Source: Hypsibius dujardini (lineage: Eukaryota > Tardigrada > Eutardigrada > Parachela > Hypsibiidae). Taken from it: a stretch of 38,736 nucleotides of DNA. Below, in pieces: positions 23,613-34,159 of this stretch. Positions within the stretch are counted from its first letter, which is position 1. Each line of letters opens with the position of its first letter. The translations under genes and the position numbers were made by a program. The notes below the pieces were generated by a model. The model ran no database searches, was not told where the DNA came from, and worked only from the letters and a program-made list of their open reading frames with translations. The stretch is from assembly GCA_001579985.1 (NCBI GenBank), contig LRSR01014709.1, positions 1 to 38,736 of the forward strand. The letters are read 5' to 3'.

Positions 23613-24452
23613 CGGCCTGTGATTGTTCTATTCGCATTTTTCGATTATTGACAGCCGGCTGCCTTACCGCTCAGCCAAATGCGATCAACAAATTTCCGAA
23701 ATTCACTGATCAGTTTTCCTTGACAACTCCGGCTGATCACTTGTTTCAAACTCTTTCATCGAAACTTTTTTTTAATTGACGACAAACGTTGACGCCCGCA
23801 CTCTCGCTAATGTCTCAAATAATTCCCAGTAGAAATCAATACAAAGGAAGTTTCAACAAGAACCTCTGACCCTGCTGGAGATGGAATTTCAAAGGGAGAT
23901 ATCTCAGAACATAGGTTTTTCCACGGCTGCGGCAGGTACGGCAGGTGCAGCGGTGGTAGTTGTGGCCTCGGTTGTCACAATCGGAGCGGCAGGAGCAGCG
24001 GCCGGAACGGTTTCAGCGGCAGCCGAGGTATCGATGCTGCGTTGAGTTGTCTCTGCCGGTCGTTTCTTCTGGGTTCCCGCACTCTTCCGGCGGGAATAGT
24101 AGCCCTGTGCGGCGTAGTACTTGTTATCGTTCTCAATCTCCTCCGGTTTCTTCTCGTTGTTGTTGTAGTTGTTGTTGCCGCCGTCCCAAGCCCGCAGCTG
24201 CGGTCCTCCAATGACTGAGCGCGTTTTGGCTGGAAGCAGGCAACATACGTGCGACCGTGATTGAGTTTTTCGTAAAAATTTGGTATTTATTATTTTAATT
24301 CTACTGTTGTAGGATAACTAAATATGTTAACAGCTTCTGAATTCCAATTCTATCACCATCTAAATAGTTTTAGTTTTACATAACGGTCATCCTTTTTTGA
24401 TCGAGAGATTCAGGGGTAATCTTATCCACCAATGAAATGCGTAGCTCATTAA
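23613..24452. repeat. Segmental duplication, copy B
   Basis: Partner of 16883-17767. Contains exon 4, part of intron 3 and the 3' flank of the intact minus-strand secreted-protein gene. Confidence 0.9.
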
Positions 24453-25203
24453 ACCATTCCCGCAAAGGTCAAGTTCAAATTAAAATATTTCAGGGAATTC
24501 CTAACCTAAATGTTCAAAAGGGTATTTTAAGTTTCACAAACCATGAACGGTTGTTATCAAATCCGACGCAGAACACTAAACAGTAGACGTTATTCTTGCA
24601 GATGGTTAACCATCCATCGGAGTGTAGTGAGAAATTTCTTAATTTTTTTAAAACTAATTTTAAGTCAAGTGGGTTAGGTCTTTTCAGGTAGAAAAATCAG
24701 CTGGAGGATTTACAAAGGTGATAGATATTATTACCACACGAAATTGGCTTACCTGGCAAAGGCTTGTCTGCGTCCGGTTTCTTGACGGCCTCGATGAAGC
24801 CCGCCCATTGACGCAAAACTAGAATTCAAAAGTCGAATTTTATGCGGGAATTGTAAGCAAAATCTGCGAACGACAAGACTGCCACTGAATCAACATGAGA
24901 TTGTACGACCATCCCATTTTAGACTGACCGTTATTCATTGCCTTGTGGCTTTCCTTTTCGTTTTCGTTCTTGGGCGCAGGGATGTCCGATAATTCGGAGC
25001 CCTTGGCCATCAGCGCTATTATGCCTTGAATTCGTTGCTCCGACGGATGGAGGGTGTCGTTTACCTCCTACAGGGAAGAGAGTCCATTACTTAAGCATGA
25101 TACAAAAGTTTTCGTATTCCTAAAGGTCACCTACGGCTGAGAGAACGACAGAAAGTATCGACATGACGAACAGTCCCAGGCTTAAAATAATACTTGACTC
25201 CAT
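23904..25203 (-). CDS. Orphan secreted Asn/Lys/Ala-Thr-rich protein
   Basis: Four exons join in phase on the minus strand: 25203-25135, 25067-24929, 24818-24753, 24229-23904, giving 199 aa. Exon 1 is essentially a signal peptide (MESSIILSLGLFVMSIL). Exons 2-3 encode a helical, charged segment (HPSEQRIQGIIALMAKG, VLRQWAGFIEAVKKPD). Exon 4 contains an Asn-rich run (NNNYNNN), a tyrosine-rich basic core (NKYYAAQGYYSRRK, QKKRP) with possible dibasic processing sites, and a low-complexity Ala/Pro/Thr tail ending EKPMF. I recognise no domain. Secretion follows from the signal peptide. A structural role, or a peptide-precursor role because of the KKR and RRK sites, is only a guess. The last exon was duplicated at 17184-17524. 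Confidence 0.75.
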
Positions 25204-27096
25204 GGTGTCTCGGGTAGGTTAACGATGAGCGGGATTTTGGACAATATATTTAGGATTTCAGAAGTCCAGCTTCAGAAATTCCTGAAAACGAATTGGGATT
25301 TTCGATAACGTGCACGTATGTAAGGACGGGTTAGTTTTTTGTTTAGTGAGGAAAAAAACACAAGGATGTCTATGAAGTGGTAGAAGCTTCGTTGGATTCG
25401 GAGGTCTGCTTGTTCCGCTTTGCGCGGGCGGTTTATCCGGATACGGGAAAAGTTTGCTGACCAAGCTGTACCTTCAGGAGTGGAAGCGTGCTTTTTTTAA
25501 ATTCTAATAATGAGCAGTCTAGTTAACCGTCTTGTTGACGCAGCATATGTCAAAAGTACATGTACTTGGGGTGAATTGTGTGTGCGTGTGTTGGGTTGTG
25601 GGAAGAAGGAGATATGTGATCCATGTAACAATATGGCGATTGTGATTAACTCGGGACGATTTTCAGAGATGGAACGCAGAATGTCTCTGCTTTATTGTTT
25701 TTTATTAGTACTACTAGCGATAATTTGTAAAGTTTATTTTACGGGTGTGGACTTAAGAAATATGTTTTAGCGGAACTTCAAAGTCCGGAAAAAACTGGAA
25801 AGATTCCATTTCTCCCGATTTTGACTTTAAAACTTGCGATGTTTGATGAAAAGTTTTATTGCTTGATTCTGGACATTATTCCTCTCTAAATTCAAATTTC
25901 GGAATCGATTGGAAACAACAGAATTTCTTTTGAATGTCAGAGGGTAGAGCTATGGCTCATACTTGGAATGTCACTCGGAAGTTTCCAATCTGGATTAAGA
26001 CTGGCACGTAATCCCGCCTATTGACATCCAAAAAATGATTCTGCTGATGCCAGTTAATTCCGAATTGAATTTTAAAGGAGCGGTGTCGAAAATCGTGAAA
26101 TCAAATCTTTTCAAAATTGGTATTTTTTTGCGGCGGTCAAAATGAAGTAAAATTGGATCTTCCAGTGTTTTCCGTATTTTAAAATTTAACCAAAAAGCTA
26201 CAACATTAATATAAACGTTATTAACCATTACTCATACTGTACCAAGTTGAAAAAGCGAGAAAATTTTGCGTTTCCCATCTGAAAATCGTCCAAAAATTGA
26301 GTAAGAACCCTTTCGAGCTTTAAATTGTAATCAACACATGAAATATTTTTGTGCTGATTAATCTCAATCAGCATCTGGAGAGTCAGACAAATAAACAAAA
26401 TATGTGGGAATTGCAGTTTCCCCTTCGATTGATGAGTTGGCAAGAAAAAGTGGAAAAAGCTACCATTTAAATTTTACTCGTCGGATACTTTATCAGGTCT
26501 TAAAATAACTTAATGCAGATATTTCAGACGCTGTGATAATCATGGCCAAACTTCAGTCAAAAAAAGTTTCAAAATTCGTATATTTAAGTTTTTGGGGTTT
26601 TTTACAAGTTTACTGAATTAACCAGAAACGCAATGTGAATGACTAAACTTTGTAGTCTTTTTCCCATTCTAAGCGGTTGTACAATTTAGATCCTGACTTT
26701 ATCGTTTCTAAAGAGAGTTAACTACGGACTGAAAACTTTCATCAACATGGAACAGCAATTATGGTATTTATCCAAGTCTCGGTCCATTCGAAGGAGCCCT
26801 AACTATATATAACAAGCATTTGTGACGGTGACTGATGTAAAACCAACTGATCGATTATGTAAGATAAGATGACGGCCAGAATTATCACAAACCAGCTTTT
26901 CCTGATAACAGAACAACGGCCAGTTTTGATAAGCAGCCAAACATTTACTGAGCGAAGGGAAAACGATCACGGAACCGTGTAAATCCAACCATGAAGCTTC
27001 TGTGATATTAAGGTTTTACTTTATCCCGTCACCTACAATTCCAACAACTAAAATGATTAAAAAATTTTAGCCTTTCAACCATATTCAAAACCAGAA
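25204..27096. other. Intergenic, AT-rich
   Basis: No supported exon. Holds the palindromic element at 25880-26085. The open frame at 25510-25767 ends in a hydrophobic stretch but has no start context, splice partner or family resemblance that I can support. The promoter of the GH43 gene lies at the right end. Confidence 0.5.
25880..26085. repeat. Palindromic (MITE-like) element, copy 1
   Basis: The left end AAATTCAAATTTCGGAATCGATTGG and the reverse complement of the right end (AAATTCAATTCGGAATTAACTGG) match imperfectly over about 70 bp, so the element can fold on itself. It resembles the element at 32490-32690. Confidence 0.6.
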
Positions 27097-28579
27097 ATGA
27101 TCTTCTCATCATTTGCTCTTTGTTTGCTTGTCGTGCTTACTAGCACCAACGCCCAAACCTTTCGGAACCCTATTCTGGTACGTCAAGCTCAGCAACAACC
27201 GTGTAACGAAATTAGATGCCGGAATAAAATTTGGTATCACTATTTAGGACATCTTCGGGGCGGCAGATCCTTGGGTACTGCTATACGAAGAGACCTACTA
27301 CATGGTCTTCTCGAAACGTGAGTAAGAAAGAGCAAAAATGCCGGCAGATTTTCAGTAACATTATTTTTGTTTGTTTTACATTAAGAAACCGAGGTGGCTG
27401 TCTACAAGTCAAAAAACTTGGGCAACTGGAGAAATGCCGAGAACGTCACTGTCTACATCCCGCCCAAGAACACGATGTACAGCGCGGAGCTGTGGGCTCC
27501 GGAGATACATCGCATCGACGGGCAATTCTACATTTACTTCGCCGCCAGTGACGGCAACAACGTCAATCACAAAATGTACGTTCTCAAGGCCGATGATCCG
27601 GAGAATCCTATGGGAACGTGGTCGTTCATGGGAAAGATTGCTGATCCAGTGCAGGATTGGTGGGCCATTGACGGGACCGTTTTGAAGCACCAGAACGGGA
27701 AGAATTATTTCATTTATTCTGGCTGGGTAAGATATGTAACAGAAAAACAGGCAGACAGACAGACAGACAAACAGACAAACAGACAAACAGACAAACAGAC
27801 AGACAGAGAGACAGACAGACAGAGAAACAGAAAGACAGACAGAGAGACAGACAGAGAGACAGACAGACAGACAGAGAGACAGAGAGACAGAGAGGCAGAG
27901 AGGCAGACAGGTAGGCAGACTTGAACACCAAGCCATCAGTCTAACGGAAAACGAGAATCTAAACGATAGTTTGCTTTCTAGGATGGTCCGTACACGGAAG
28001 ACCCTAAGGTTCAACATCTGTTCATTGCTGAGATGTCCAGTCCAACTTCTCTGGTATCCGGAACCGCCAGGATTCTCAAAAGCCCTACTGCGCCCTGGGA
28101 GGTCTTAGGCCAGGCAGTTGTGGAAGGACCAGCCATCATGGAGAACGACGATACCTACTTTCTAATGTATTCCGCTGGGGCTTCCTGGACGGCTGACTAC
28201 TCGACCAGCATGATGGGGATTAGTAAAACTGCTAATCCGCTGCAGTTTTCTCGATGGTGGCGCTCTGAATTCCCAGTCTTTCCACGGAATGACGCCCAGG
28301 GCGTCTACGGACCTGGACATGCGTCCTTCACGACCTCTCCTGACGGGAGTGAAAATTGGATTGTGTACCACGCTTTAAACGATCCGGTAAGGAATTGAGG
28401 AAATAGTATCAGCCCACAAATAAACATAGCAAAAAATGCAACTTTTTTAGAATGGTGGCTGGGGCAACCGCACCCCAAGGGCGCAAAAATTTGAGTTCGA
28501 CCAGCGCGGTTTCCCAGTTTTTCCGCCTGCTGCAGGGTTCGGACAAGACCTTCCTGTTCCGTCTGGCACCATGCCTTAG
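27097..28579 (+). CDS. Secreted GH43 glycosidase, likely alpha-L-arabinofuranosidase
   Basis: Five exons join in phase: 27097-27177, 27248-27317, 27386-27726, 27982-28386, 28451-28579, giving 341 aa. A signal peptide (MIFSSFALCLLVVLTSTNA) precedes a five-bladed propeller typical of family 43 enzymes acting on arabinan- or xylan-type plant polysaccharides. All three family catalytic acids are in place: base D34 in AADPW, pKa-modulating D146 in AIDGTV, and acid E212 in VEGPAI. VYKSKNLGNW and the ELWAPEIH motif are also typical. The product is close to a single-domain GH43 in length and has no binding module. Exact substrate is uncertain. The family is mostly microbial; spliceosomal introns and an animal CAGA array in intron 3 argue that this is a settled animal gene acquired horizontally rather than contamination (inference). 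Confidence 0.9.
27746..27915. repeat. (CAGA)n array in GH43 intron 3
   Basis: CAGACAGA followed by CAGAGAGA variants fills most of the 255 bp intron between 27726 and 27982. Confidence 0.95.
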
Positions 28580-28803
28580 CAAAATTGTTCTACTGTATCC
28601 CTAATAATATTCTGAGACAGATGTCCTCTCGTTATACGCGGTGTTCATTGGGAGGGGTAAATTTTTAAGGGTGGAGGTACAAAATTTGCTCCGCGCGAGT
28701 AAAAAAAACTATGCCCGGTGTGAAGAGAGATAAATAATTGTCTTGGAAATGTCCTGCAAGACAAAAAAGTTGTTAAGACTAATTACGATTTTATTTTTTT
28801 GAA

Positions 28804-29046
28804 TTATTTGCTTTTCTTGACAGCTTTTCGTTTCTTCTGATTTTTATCATGATTTATATTATTTTCGAGCACGTTTATTTCTTCATTTTCGATTACGTGC
28901 CAAATAACGAGCGCCTGAAGACGGGCAATTTCTGGCATGGAGAATTGACATCCTTTTAGTTTTCTTCGATTTTGATCTTCCAGTGTTATTGGCTGTTCGG
29001 GTTTTGTTTGCCCCAGCGTCGGCTCGGACTTCTGCCGTTTTAGGGA
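28804..29046 (-). CDS. Possible terminal exon of an unrecognised basic protein
   Basis: An open frame of about 80 codons on the minus strand ends at TAA (28806-28804). It has coding-like composition: a possible helix (EIARLQALVIWHVIENEEIN) and a lysine-rich tail (QKKRKAVKKSK) resembling a nuclear localisation signal. A CAG acceptor candidate lies at 29034-29032. No upstream exon or family was identified, and the first in-frame ATG leaves only about 45 codons. It could be a chance open frame. Confidence 0.25.
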   Translation of the reverse strand, partial: SLKRQKSEPTLGQTKPEQPITLEDQNRRKLKGCQFSMPEIARLQALVIWHVIENEEINVLENNINHDKNQKKRKAVKKSK

Positions 29047-29154
29047 TTAGGGTGTATTTAAAATTATAGGGTTAATTAGAAAATCATATAGGGTGTAATA
29101 AAAATTAATATGATTTAAAACTGAGGTAGGACAACGACAGGTATCTCGATCGTT

Positions 29155-29295
29155 GTTAGCTCGGCTGCCTTAACGCTCAGCAAAATGCAACCAACCAGTT
29201 TCCGAAATTCACTGATCGAGTTTTCTTCGCAGCTCGGGCTGATAAATTGTTTAAATTTGTTCGTCAAAACTTTCTTGATACATTTTGTTTCTATT
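29155..29295. repeat. Third, short copy of the duplicated 3'-flank sequence
   Basis: GCTCGGCTGCCTTAACGCTC ... TTTCCGAAATTCACTGATCG matches about 16922-17060 and 23647-23790, the segment downstream of the secreted-protein stop codon. The coding part is absent. Confidence 0.8.
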
Positions 29296-29521
29296 GTGTC
29301 CACAAATGGGGGACTGATTTCTTTAGTCCCGTGGGACTTTGAGACATTTTCAGAAACTTTAGTTTTTCCATACAATTTGATTTGTCATAATACGAGGGGT
29401 ACTCCAAAAGTCTTGGCATTCGGTCATTTACTTTGCACCAAACAACTGGTTTTCGAATCACTCAACAGATGTAGTTAGGTCATGGCCTCAGAAGCGGTAA
29501 ATTCGAGTTTCACAATCCTGC

Positions 29522-30969
29522 ATGCACCACATTGACGCTGTCGGGATAGTGGTGCAGGGTTTGATTGTGCGACTCCCTCCGGCGAAGCTGTACGTGTACA
29601 ACAAGGTGCTCAGCTTCTTCAGGAAGGACGTCCGGGATAACCTCTTCTGGCTCATCACCTTTGCCCAGGGAAAGGACGTGCCTGCGGTGCAGGCTATCCA
29701 GTCGGAAACCTGGCAGCAGCGACTGCACGGTTTTCGATAATTCCGTATGGTTTCAGGGTAACACCGCGCCGGGCGGCGATGAATTCGATCGTATGAGGCT
29801 GGAACGAAAGTGGGATGTGGGCGTGAAAAGCATGAGTGACTTTTTCGAGAAATTTCGCAACGCCCAACCAGCTTCCTTGCTGTTGACCAGGGCCGTTATC
29901 CATCAGCGGCTGAATTTGGAGCTGGTAATTAAGGGACTGCTTCGAGATATTAATGATGGCCTTAAAAAAGTCGAGCAAAAAAAGGACCTCACCAGGAAGA
30001 TATCTGAAAAGCGTCAGGTCATTGAGGCAAACAAAAATTACGAAATAGATATTACGGAAACCGAAACTGTTCAGGAGGATCTTAAGGCAGGGTACGCGTT
30101 GGTTTGTTTGGGCTTTGAAAGTAACTGTCACAACCCTTGTATCACATACTTCAACAACTTAACCTGGATGTGTAAAGCCATGGATGCCGCGTACCGCTGT
30201 ACCGTTTGCCCCAGGAAGTGCAACTATCTGGATCACCATATATCGGGGACAATTTTTGTCAAGCGAGAGACAAAAAAGCGCCAGATGGTCAGCGATATTA
30301 TGGAAAAATATAATATTGCCGTGGAAGAAGCGACGGCCGTCAGTCAGCTCATAGTGGAAGTTAAAAATGAGACTGATAGACTCCGTCAACAACTCCTGCT
30401 GAACATCAACGCAGCACATAAATGCCTGCAGAAACTAGAGGTAAGGAAAAGTATGCAAGAGGTCAACACACATCTTGTTCGATCATCTCATTGGATGGTT
30501 TAGAGGGTTCATATGTTATGAATCTGTTACAGGAAACGGCCCTCAAGCCTAACCCAATGAGCGCATTAGGATACATTGACCTCCTAATTATGGAGCAAAA
30601 GCAATCCGCCACAGAAGGCTGGCAAACCCGGGTTGAGCATTTGTACCAGGCGAAGGCAGAAGCGGAGACTCTGATGAAATGCGCCAAGAAGGGATTTGAC
30701 CCTATAAAGGACGCAGAACCATCCAACTGGGCGGACGCGTTGCAGAAACACAGAGTTGTCGCGTCTGCGAGCAAAAAATGGACCAGCTTCAAGAGCTCTG
30801 TCAGCAGTCGTATACCCAGTTTACCAAAACTGCCGAAATGGATGAGGGCTAAAGGTACAACTAACTTGAATATTGCCACTTCTTTTGAAATAAATCATTT
30901 GAAGTGTTTATTTCAGAGAACGGGGACGCTGCTGAAAGAGTGAGTCCAGTCGACAGCGACGACAACTAA
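29522..30969 (+). pseudogene. P-loop GTPase-family protein, 5'-truncated and frameshifted
   Basis: Segments in order: about 29522-29733 (HIDAVGIVVQ, KDVRDNLFWLITFAQGKD), the same exon continuing in the next frame to 30440 (FDNSVWF, KSMSDFFEKF, long helices, then a cysteine cluster with CTVCPRKC), 30533-30854 (ALKPNPMSALGYIDLLI) and 30917-30969. I recognise this as the late G-domain plus helical C-terminus of a large invertebrate/fish family of uncharacterised AIG1/septin-like GTPases. The last two introns are phase-matched. One extra base, or two lost, around the TTTT at 29731-29734 shifts the frame between LHGF and FDNS. The P-loop, switch I and DxxG parts are not visible upstream, where a repeat copy lies instead. 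Either a decayed fragment, or a gene with missing 5' exons and an assembly error. Confidence 0.65.
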
Positions 30970-31894
30970 TGAAAATATAACCATCCTGACGTGACTTTTC
31001 CTATGATGAACCTTGCAAATGTTCGCAGTTGGTATCTCTATCCATCTATCCATTCATCTATCTATCTATTTATCTATCTATCTACGTACATACATACCTG
31101 TATCTGCTTTTCTTTCTAATTAAAAAAAGTGCGCCATTTCTTTTAAGCATTAACTGTGCGGTACTATGAAGTAGACTCTAGTATTATTGACCAACAACTT
31201 ACTTAGCTATAAACGACTATCTGTTACCACTTATAAAGTTTGAACTCACCCACACCGACAGTACAACAGATGGAAACAGGCTAAACAAAACTTAAGTCTG
31301 TAAAGGATGTAATAGTCAGCAAGGTGCACCGTCTGATGGTAAAAACATTTGTGTTTGATATATTGACCGGGAAATTGAGGGACCACAAGGGAATGCCCGT
31401 AAAATTGCTACAAAAGTTGACCAAATTGCAAGTTGATAATCGAGCAAAAATTAATAATTGAGTGTCCTTTAAACTGCATGCCATCAGGGGCCTCGACTGA
31501 CGTCACTGGAGGCATGCCCAGCTGATGGAAAGTCACCGCCGACTCTGGTGCCCTGGCGATCGCGAGTGTTTCGAAAATTGTGCTGCATTAATTTAATCTC
31601 TTCATTTATTTTCAGACTAATTTTATTGTGACTCTGCAATTTACCATAAAGAATTGAAAAATAGTATGTATTCGTAGTCAGTGTTCATCCATTACTTGCT
31701 AACAAAGTTAGAACTCGATCGAGAACCCTCTTTTACCCGTGCCACATGGAAGCAATACATTTTCGCAGGATAATTTCGTTGACACAAATGCCCGGAGGAA
31801 GGTAGCGCAACTCCATCACGGTTGTACAGCACCGTCAGGACATTCATTGCATTAAGGTCAAGGCATTGCCTTCGTCCGATCATCACTTCAGTAC
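30970..31894. other. Intergenic between GTPase fragment and gustatory receptor
   Basis: Contains the ATCT microsatellite and the 3' flank of the minus-strand receptor gene. TTTATT at 31605-31610 is AATAAA on the minus strand and could serve as its polyadenylation signal. No exon supported. Confidence 0.5.
31034..31086. repeat. (ATCT)n microsatellite
   Basis: Imperfect ATCT/ATCC run shortly after the GTPase fragment's stop codon. Confidence 0.9.
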
Positions 31895-34159
31895 TCAATT
31901 GCCTTGGCCATTTTTGAAGGTCTCTGTGCGGTCAATGACGATGCAGGCAAAAGTCACGAGGCCCGCTAAAAGCTGCAATGCAAGTAAATTGTAATGCTGT
32001 TCAATGGCTTGTAGAATGATAGAGCGATAATGTCTCTGCTTCTGCATAGAGGACGAAATGTCTTAATTTTATTACCGTCGATATTGCCACCGGACCGAGA
32101 TCGATGGCTTGGCCTGCTTTGAACAGCAATCCCTTCGTTTGAAATCGTTCAAACAGCGTCAACGTCAGCGATTCCTCTTCCGCACTCGGTTCCTATTACA
32201 CATTGCAGGTACTGTGCGTCAATTGCCGATTATTACCAGGAAAACGTTTGGGCAAAACATCGGGGATTTACTCGTACATACCTCTCGAGTTGAGATTTGC
32301 CGAAGAAACACGATCCTAGCCAACAATATCTCGGTCTCTTGGCGCTGAAATATAGAGATCCTAGAGGGATGCGAGGAGGGTATCCCATTTCTAGCCACCC
32401 ATTTTTGGGTCCTATTTCTGACCACTTAGCAATTCCAGTTTAATCGAACCTTTCCGTTACATTAATATATACTTTTCTGAAGACTGCCCCATCCAAAATT
32501 CAATTTTGAATCGACTGGCATTAGCAAAATAGTTGTTGGAAATTAGGGGGCGGAGCTGGGAGTATGTTTGCGCAGAGGTTTGGGATTGTTAGCGGAATTT
32601 TTAAAATAAGCCATAACCCCGCCCCCAAATCACAAAACATAACTGACTGATGCCAATCGACGCCGATTTGAATTTTAAATAGGATAGTCTAAGGGAAAGT
32701 ATATTTTGATGCATAGGAAATGGCTCACTATACTGAAACGAAACTTGCTTTCTGACTAGACATTTGACATTTGCTTTCTGACTAGACACGATAGGCAGAA
32801 ACGCTGCTTTTTGGGTGTAACGATTCTGCATGCCTATTGAAACTGTCCAAAACGTAATAAATCTGACGAAATTTGTCAAGTGAAATTTTCAAATGAATGC
32901 CCAAATGGGAGAAGAGGACCTGGTGACGTCATGAGACTTTTTCTGAAAAAATAGAAATGGCAAAAGTTTGCAAATTGGCAATATTTTGATAGAAAATAGT
33001 GAGTGGAGTTGCGAATCTAGATTCTGTGCCACCACGTTCGGTGACCAATCATGAATTTCAAACTTCATGACCTGTCATGAATCGGGCTCGCCTTAAAATG
33101 GGTGGCTAGAAACTGGGCACTATCTTCGTACAAAAGTGTGTTCTATATGAAAACCATACTCACCAAAGCCGATAGCAGCGTAGGTGGGCGTACGACGAGA
33201 TACACACAAATAAGATTCGTCACCGCCACCAAGGTGTGTCGTGTGAGGGTCCACATATTTAAACTGCTGAACGTGGAGTTGAGAAACCACAGGGAAATGT
33301 ACGCAATATCGCTGCAAAGGCTGGCTAAACTGCAGGCCAAATCGAGTAACAGCTTAAAACTAAACGTCCGCTGAAGCAAATCAAACGCTGCGTTGATGCC
33401 CTCACTTTGTTTACGCAATCTCCGCAAGTCGGACAAATAAACGGCAATCGAAGGTGTCTCTCGATTTCGTCTAAATTTTTTTAAAGCTCTCTTACAGTCC
33501 GCGTGGGCTGTCTCCTCACACCCAGAAATAAATGAGCAAAAATAAACAAATAAGCTTTTAACCTGAAAATCAATGAAGGTACATAAGATGGTCGTCCCAC
33601 GAAAATAGAGATTCATCAGACCAAGCGGTATGGGTATACGAGCGTACATACGGGGACGCCAAAATGTGGTGAAAAATTCCGGGACCAGGAAGACCGATAC
33701 GAGCCCGATGAATGCCATGGTCATGACGAAGTAGCAAAGGTACTTCAGAACTCTGGTCACCTTCTGACAGTTCATTTTCTGCGAGTCTGTGTAATTGAAG
33801 CAGTTTAAGAGCTGTTCCAGACCATTTGTAGACTTGATAATTGCGTTCCGTTTGATTAGAAGGAAGGCCAACGCGATGGAGGCCTTGCTGAAAGCCATTT
33901 GGGTCCCGAGATAGCTGACCAGGCTGATTATCGGATTGACATGTCCGTACTCGCTCTTGTTGTAGCCTCCTTCGGCGGCGTCGAGGATGTCCACCAAAAG
34001 GGCTATGAGAGAAACCGCGAAAAGGGTCCACCCCGATACGGTCCATATTCGTCTTTGAAGGTTTGATTTGGGAGGTATGGATGGGAGTACTTTTGTACGG
34101 GTGTGTTGGGGTACCGCGAGGAACCACTGGAGCATAAAATTGTCCGGCGGGTTTGGCAT
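31895..34159 (-). CDS. Gustatory receptor
   Basis: Three exons join in phase 0 on the minus strand: 34159-33164, 32192-32076, 31972-31895, giving 396 aa, the usual size of arthropod gustatory receptors. The first exon encodes six to seven hydrophobic segments, including WTLFAVSLIALLVDIL, ASIALAFLLI, YFVMTMAFIGLVSVFLV and LICVYLVV. Exon 2 gives the intracellular stretch with LFERFQTKGLLFKAG. The short last exon gives the final helix (LLAGLVTFACIVI), in place of the family's TYhhhhhQF signature, here TFACIVID. Exon layout with small, phase 0 C-terminal exons is typical of the family. Product acts as a plasma-membrane ligand-gated channel for contact chemicals; the ligand cannot be told from sequence. 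Start is the first ATG, before a short hydrophilic N-terminus. Intron 1 (32193-33163) hosts a mobile-element-like insertion. Confidence 0.82.
32388..33118. repeat. Inverted-repeat-bounded insertion in gustatory receptor intron 1
   Basis: TTTCTAGCCACCCATTTT at about 32388-32405 recurs in reverse complement (AAAATGGGTGGCTAGAAA) at about 33097-33114. The roughly 730 bp enclosed hold the palindromic element at 32490-32690 and no transposase frame. Consistent with a non-autonomous DNA element or nested insertions. Confidence 0.55.
32490..32690. repeat. Palindromic (MITE-like) element, copy 2
   Basis: The left arm (AAATTCAATTTTGAATCGAC, TGGCATTAGC, GGGGGCGGAGCT) pairs with the right arm (CCCCGCCCCC, CTGATGCCAATCGACG, TTTGAATTTTAAA). 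It folds into a long hairpin with a loop of about 50 bp and resembles 25880-26085. Confidence 0.7.

Noticed and set aside
33570-34127. 185-codon second minus-strand frame over the gustatory receptor
   Set aside because: It is a shifted frame of the receptor exon. The receptor frame is longer, hydrophobic in the expected pattern and joins in phase to two further exons.
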